Positions 61,248 through 64,000 of a stretch of DNA of 64,000 nt are shown here, in pieces; the first letter of the stretch is position 1, and every line of letters starts with the position of its first letter. The position numbers were made by a program, and so were the translations under genes. Source of the stretch: Streptomyces sp. CB01373 (GTDB taxonomy: Bacteria > Actinomycetota > Actinomycetes > Streptomycetales > Streptomycetaceae); contig NZ_NNBK01000016.1 of assembly GCF_002803075.1 (NCBI RefSeq), positions 150,294 through 214,293 of the forward strand, in the 5' to 3' direction. Under the pieces are notes generated by a model. It saw only the letters and a list, made by a program, of their open reading frames with translations, had not been told where the DNA came from and ran no database searches.

Positions 61248-62405
61248 CTACGGGCCCGCAGGGTCCTTCTCGGAGGGGGTGGAGGCCACTCCCCCACTGC
61301 CCCGAATCATGGCGCCGAGCCGGTCGGCGATGGCCCGGTCCCGGTCGATGGTCATGTGCTGATAGATCAGCGCGGCCCGGGAGCTGCTGTGTCCCATGCG
61401 CGTCATCAACTCTCGCGTGCTGGCCCCGGCCGTAGAGGCCAGCGTGTTGCCCGTGTGCCGCAGGTCGTGGAAGTGCAGCTCGGCCGTGACGCCCGCAGCC
61501 TTCCTGGCTCTGACCCAGTCGTCCCGGAAGTTGCTCCGCCGCAACTGCTCGCCCTGGGGCCCGACGAAGACGTGACCGTCACGGCCGGGAGCGGCGAACT
61601 GCTCCAGGTGGCGCGTCACCTCGTCGAGCAGCTCGGCCGGGAAGGAGACGGCCCGTACCCCGGCCGCTGACTTCGGCGCCTTGTCGAAGAGCCGGCCGGT
61701 CTGCATTTCCGCCTGCGCGCGGCGGACCGTGACAGTGAGCGACTCCAGGTCGATGTCCCTGCGTCGGAGGGCCGCCAGTTCACCGAAGCGCAGGGTGGTG
61801 AAGGCCGCCAGGAGCACGAGCAGCCGGAAGCGCGGCCCGATCGCGTCAGCGATGGCGAAGACCTCAGGCACCGTGAGAACCGGCCGCTCAGGCACGTCGT
61901 AGCGGTCTGCGCCCTTGATCCGGCAGGGGTTGCGCCGGATCAGCTCGTCGTCCACGGCCGTGTTCATCAGAGCCCGCAGCAGTTGGTACGCCTTGACCGC
62001 GGTCGGCTCACCGATGCCAGCCGCGATGAGCTTGCCGCGCCAGCCGCGCACCTGGGCCGTCGTCACGTCGGCCACGCTCCCGACCCCGAAGGTGGGCAGG
62101 ACGTGCAGCCGCATCACCGACTCGTTCCGCTCACGGGTGCGATCGGCGAGTTTCCGGTCCCGCAGCCAAGCAGTGGCGTACTCCTCGAAGTTCACCGCCC
62201 CGGCGTCCCGGTCCGACCACTGCCCGCGCCCGATGTCCGACTCGATGTGCCTCAGGGCGACTTGGGCGTCGCTCTTGGTCGGGTAGGTCTTCTCCGCCGG
62301 ACGCAGTTGCCCCGTCTCCGGGTCCCGGTACCGGACCTGCCAACGGCCGGACGGAAGCTGCCGGACCGAACCGAAGTCCCTGCGTCTCCCCTTCTTGTTG
62401 GCCAT
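61248..62405 (-). CDS. int: site-specific tyrosine recombinase (integrase)
   Basis: The product is 385 aa. It has an Arm-binding N-terminus, a core-binding SAM-like domain (about 70-165) and the catalytic domain with R206, H313-x-x-R316, H339 and Y348. It integrates the element at the tRNA-Arg 3' end. Its ATG shares one base with the xis stop codon. Confidence 0.94.
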   Translation of the reverse strand: MANKKGRRRDFGSVRQLPSGRWQVRYRDPETGQLRPAEKTYPTKSDAQVALRHIESDIGRGQWSDRDAGAVNFEEYATAWLRDRKLADRTRERNESVMRLHVLPTFGVGSVADVTTAQVRGWRGKLIAAGIGEPTAVKAYQLLRALMNTAVDDELIRRNPCRIKGADRYDVPERPVLTVPEVFAIADAIGPRFRLLVLLAAFTTLRFGELAALRRRDIDLESLTVTVRRAQAEMQTGRLFDKAPKSAAGVRAVSFPAELLDEVTRHLEQFAAPGRDGHVFVGPQGEQLRRSNFRDDWVRARKAAGVTAELHFHDLRHTGNTLASTAGASTRELMTRMGHSSSRAALIYQHMTIDRDRAIADRLGAMIRGSGGVASTPSEKDPAGP

Positions 62406-62617
62406 CAGGCAGCCCTCCGCAGGGAGCTGCGCCGACGGCCGATCGGCTGCACCGTATTGGCGTCGATGAAGGCGTTCAGTGCGCTCTCCGGGATGCGGAC
62501 GTGTCGGCCGACCTTGACGAACACGATGCGTCGCTCGGCGATCAGGCGGCGCGGGAAGCGTTCCGTGGTGCAGAGGAGTTCGGCCACCTGCGCCACGGTC
62601 AGGTAGCGGTCAGCCAT
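62405..62617 (-). CDS. xis: excisionase-like DNA-binding protein
   Basis: The product is 70 aa with a MerR-like helix-turn-helix of the Xis type (YLTVAQVAELLCTTERFPRRLIAERRI and RIPESALNAFI). It would direct excision with the integrase. The ATG at 62617 has GGAAGGAG nine bases upstream. It overlaps the rep stop by eight bases. Confidence 0.88.
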   Translation of the reverse strand: MADRYLTVAQVAELLCTTERFPRRLIAERRIVFVKVGRHVRIPESALNAFIDANTVQPIGRRRSSLRRAA

Positions 62618-63470
62618 GGGTGGGCTCTCCTTCCGTTCCAGGAGCGGGTTCGAGGGATTGGGCAAGCCAGGCTTCGGCGTCGGTGAGGCCGGTTCCGGCG
62701 TAGACCCAGTGCGCGAGGACGAGGGTCGTGTCCGGGTCGGTCTCGGTCGCTGCCAGAGCCTGTGCGCGGCGCCATTCGGCGCGGGCGTCGCGGAGGGCGC
62801 CGAGGGTGGTGGAGTAGCGGCGGGACTTGGTGGAGAAGTGGCCGCGGAAGCCGAGCATGTGGGCCCAGGCCCGCAGGCGGAGGTGTTCGAGGTCCTTGCG
62901 GGCACCGAGCGTCCAGGCGGTGCGGATGAGGCGGCGGGCGTGGTCGCTGATCTCGAGCTGAGCGAGCTCGGCGAGGAACTTCAGCGGCCGGTCCAGGGCT
63001 CCCGTGGCGGTCTCAGCACCCTTGGTGACGTACTTGGCGATGTACGCGGCAACGGCCCGCTCGCTCAGCTCTTCGCCGCCGTCGAAGTCGGCGGAGCGGA
63101 TGGTGCGGACGTCGAGCTGGCGGCCGAAGGCTAACGCATGGGCGCGGCCGTCGATGACCGGGCCGTCCACGCGAGCGGCGGCAGCGGCGGCCCGGATGGC
63201 GTCGGTCAGCAGCTCGGCGGTGGCCCAGGCGGGAGGCGGGGTGTCGCCGCCCTCGGGGCCGTCGATGCGGATGACGGCGTGGAAGTGGACGGCCCCGCGC
63301 TTCTGGTACTCGGCGACCTTGGCGAAGGACACCCGGGCGTACTCACGGAAGGCCCGTTGCGTAAGGCCGGCGCGCTTGGCGACCTCCCGGCGCAGATAGA
63401 TCGGGAAGCGCCGCCACAGCGGACCGGCGTGCGCGTTCCAGAGCACGGCCGCTTCGTAGTCGTAGAAGGC
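62610..63470 (-). pseudogene. RepSA-type replication initiator, 5'-truncated
   Basis: About 287 codons remain, reading from FYDYEAAVLWNAHAGPLWRR to EPTHG. They include KRGAVHFHAVIRIDG, the rolling-circle initiator HUH-type motif, and AAYIAKYVTKG. Intact RepSA proteins are about 450 aa or more, so roughly 150 N-terminal residues are missing. Upstream of about 63470 the frame runs into transposase sequence, so the gene is a pseudogene unless an internal start is used. Confidence 0.8.
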
Positions 63471-63514
63471 GGGCGGCGCGGATCTGCTGTGGCGGGTCCG
63501 CGCCGCCCGCCTTC
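63465..63514. repeat. 18-bp perfect inverted repeat at the rep/transposase junction
   Basis: The arms GAAGGCGGGCGGCGCGGA (63465-63482) and its complement (63497-63514) flank a 14-base spacer. On the plus strand the left arm plus spacer reads KAGGADLLWRVR, the expected continuation of the transposase, whereas the minus strand reads KAGGADPPQQI. Confidence 0.85.
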
Positions 63515-64000
63515 GCGGCCCGCCACAGGTCGAGGCCGCAAAAGCCCCGGTCGGCGAGCACAAGCATGCCCTTCGTCAGCGCGGGAAACAGCCGCTGGGC
63601 CAGGACGGTCTCGTGGACCTTGAGCGCTCCGACCTCGGCCGCGAACACGGCATGGGTGCCGCACTCGGCCAGGGCCACCGCCCTCGCCTGCGGATACGCA
63701 CTGCGGCCCTGCCCGCGACTGGTACCGGGACGCCCGAAAAACTGGGCGTTCGCCGCGGTGTCCGGAACATCGAAGACTGTGCCGTCCACCGCGACCAGCC
63801 GCCACCCCCGGTACCAGGCGCCTTGCGTCCGCGCGACCGCCACCGGCCGGCACACCCGGGCGAACAGGGCCCGCAACGGCTCCGGCCCAAGCCGCAACCG
63901 GGCCCGCCCAATCGCCGCCGTCGTAGGCACCCGCCAGCTGGTCGCCCACCGGCCTTCACGCTCCAGCCCCTGAACCAGAAGCCGGGCCACCTCTTCATAG
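63471..64000 (-). pseudogene. IS4-type DDE transposase fragment
   Basis: The frame enters from beyond the right edge (reading YEEVARLLVQGLEREGRW) and includes WRVPTTAAIGRARLRLG, the first catalytic Asp in LVAVDGTVFDVPDT, and the second in LVLADRGFCGLDLW. It stops being transposase after KAGGAD, so the C-terminal part with the catalytic Glu is missing. It is joined to the truncated rep gene by the fold-back at 63465-63514. Confidence 0.8.

Larger units (their letters stand above)
61167..63470. mobile_element. remnant of a pSAM2/AICE-type integrated element
   Basis: Directly after tRNA-Arg lie int, xis and a rep-like gene in the order and overlaps of the pSAM2 replication-integration module. 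The rep gene is 5'-truncated and joined to an IS fragment. The other att site and transfer genes, if present, are beyond the window. Confidence 0.75.

Overview
The window is high-GC actinobacterial DNA and almost certainly a Streptomyces chromosome core region. The support is strong GC bias at third codon positions, GTG and TTG starts, leaderless-type promoters, an SsgA-like sporulation protein, a principal-type sigma factor of HrdD length (332 aa), and a gene order that I recall from the S. coelicolor SCO3156-SCO3209 neighbourhood (two penicillin-binding proteins, ssgE, galU, mscL, fru operon, hrdD). That synteny is memory, not a search result.

Layout. 1-2.7 kb: the 5' end of a glycine-rich secreted protein gene, an unrecognised 193-aa protein, a decayed small secreted protein and two small exported proteins. 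2.8-6.7 kb: two tandem class B penicillin-binding proteins convergent with ssgE. 6.8-9.4 kb: an ECF nickel/cobalt importer (M, Q and O components) behind a Nur-like operator and an apparently leaderless promoter. 9.6-12.5 kb: serine hydrolase, DUF1876 protein, mycothiol-type DinB-like protein, YbaK deacylase. 12.6-19.3 kb: TetR-MMPL pair divergent from a tricorn-type S41 protease. 19.3-23.9 kb: a three-gene operon with 4-bp overlaps (flavin monooxygenase, alpha/beta hydrolase, short-chain dehydrogenase) divergent from a MerR regulator. 23.9-26.9 kb: a 162-bp MITE-like inverted-repeat element, exonuclease III, GNAT, a second glycine-rich secreted protein, and tRNA-Ala(CGC) with a duplicated 3' end plus terminator 1.2 kb away. 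26.9-33.1 kb: glpR/sepX, GNAT, mog, moaC, glp (moeA-like), galU, 5-formyltetrahydrofolate cyclo-ligase. 33-44.5 kb: penicillin acylase-family hydrolase, cation/proton antiporter with a CTG start, MFS, FmdB zinc ribbon, MTA phosphorylase-type enzyme, CpaB-like protein, MscL, P1 peptidase, DUF6227. 44.6-48.7 kb: fruR-fruK-fruA fructose PTS operon. 48.9-51.6 kb: DHA2 exporter and divergent WYL regulator. 52-59.2 kb: hrdD with a SigR-type promoter, LigB-type dioxygenase with divergent MarR, second DHA2 exporter with TetR, secreted M6 metalloprotease. 59.4-61 kb: tandem IclR regulator. 61.1-64 kb: tRNA-Arg(CCT) followed by an integrated pSAM2/AICE-type module (int, xis, truncated rep) cut by a truncated IS4-type transposase that runs off the window.

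Working together: the PBPs, SsgE, GlpR/SepX, Glp and HrdD belong to cell-wall growth, division and development. The fru operon, MFS and TetR/MarR/MerR pairs are sugar uptake and xenobiotic or lipid response modules. Most of the window is conserved core. The accessory signals are the MITE, the tRNA-Ala repeat pair and the right-end mobile element. I did not find a CRISPR array, a recognisable anti-phage system or a clearly new multi-gene system. The most unusual structures are the fold-back junction at 63.47-63.51 kb, the MITE that supplies a stop codon, and the tRNA-end duplication.
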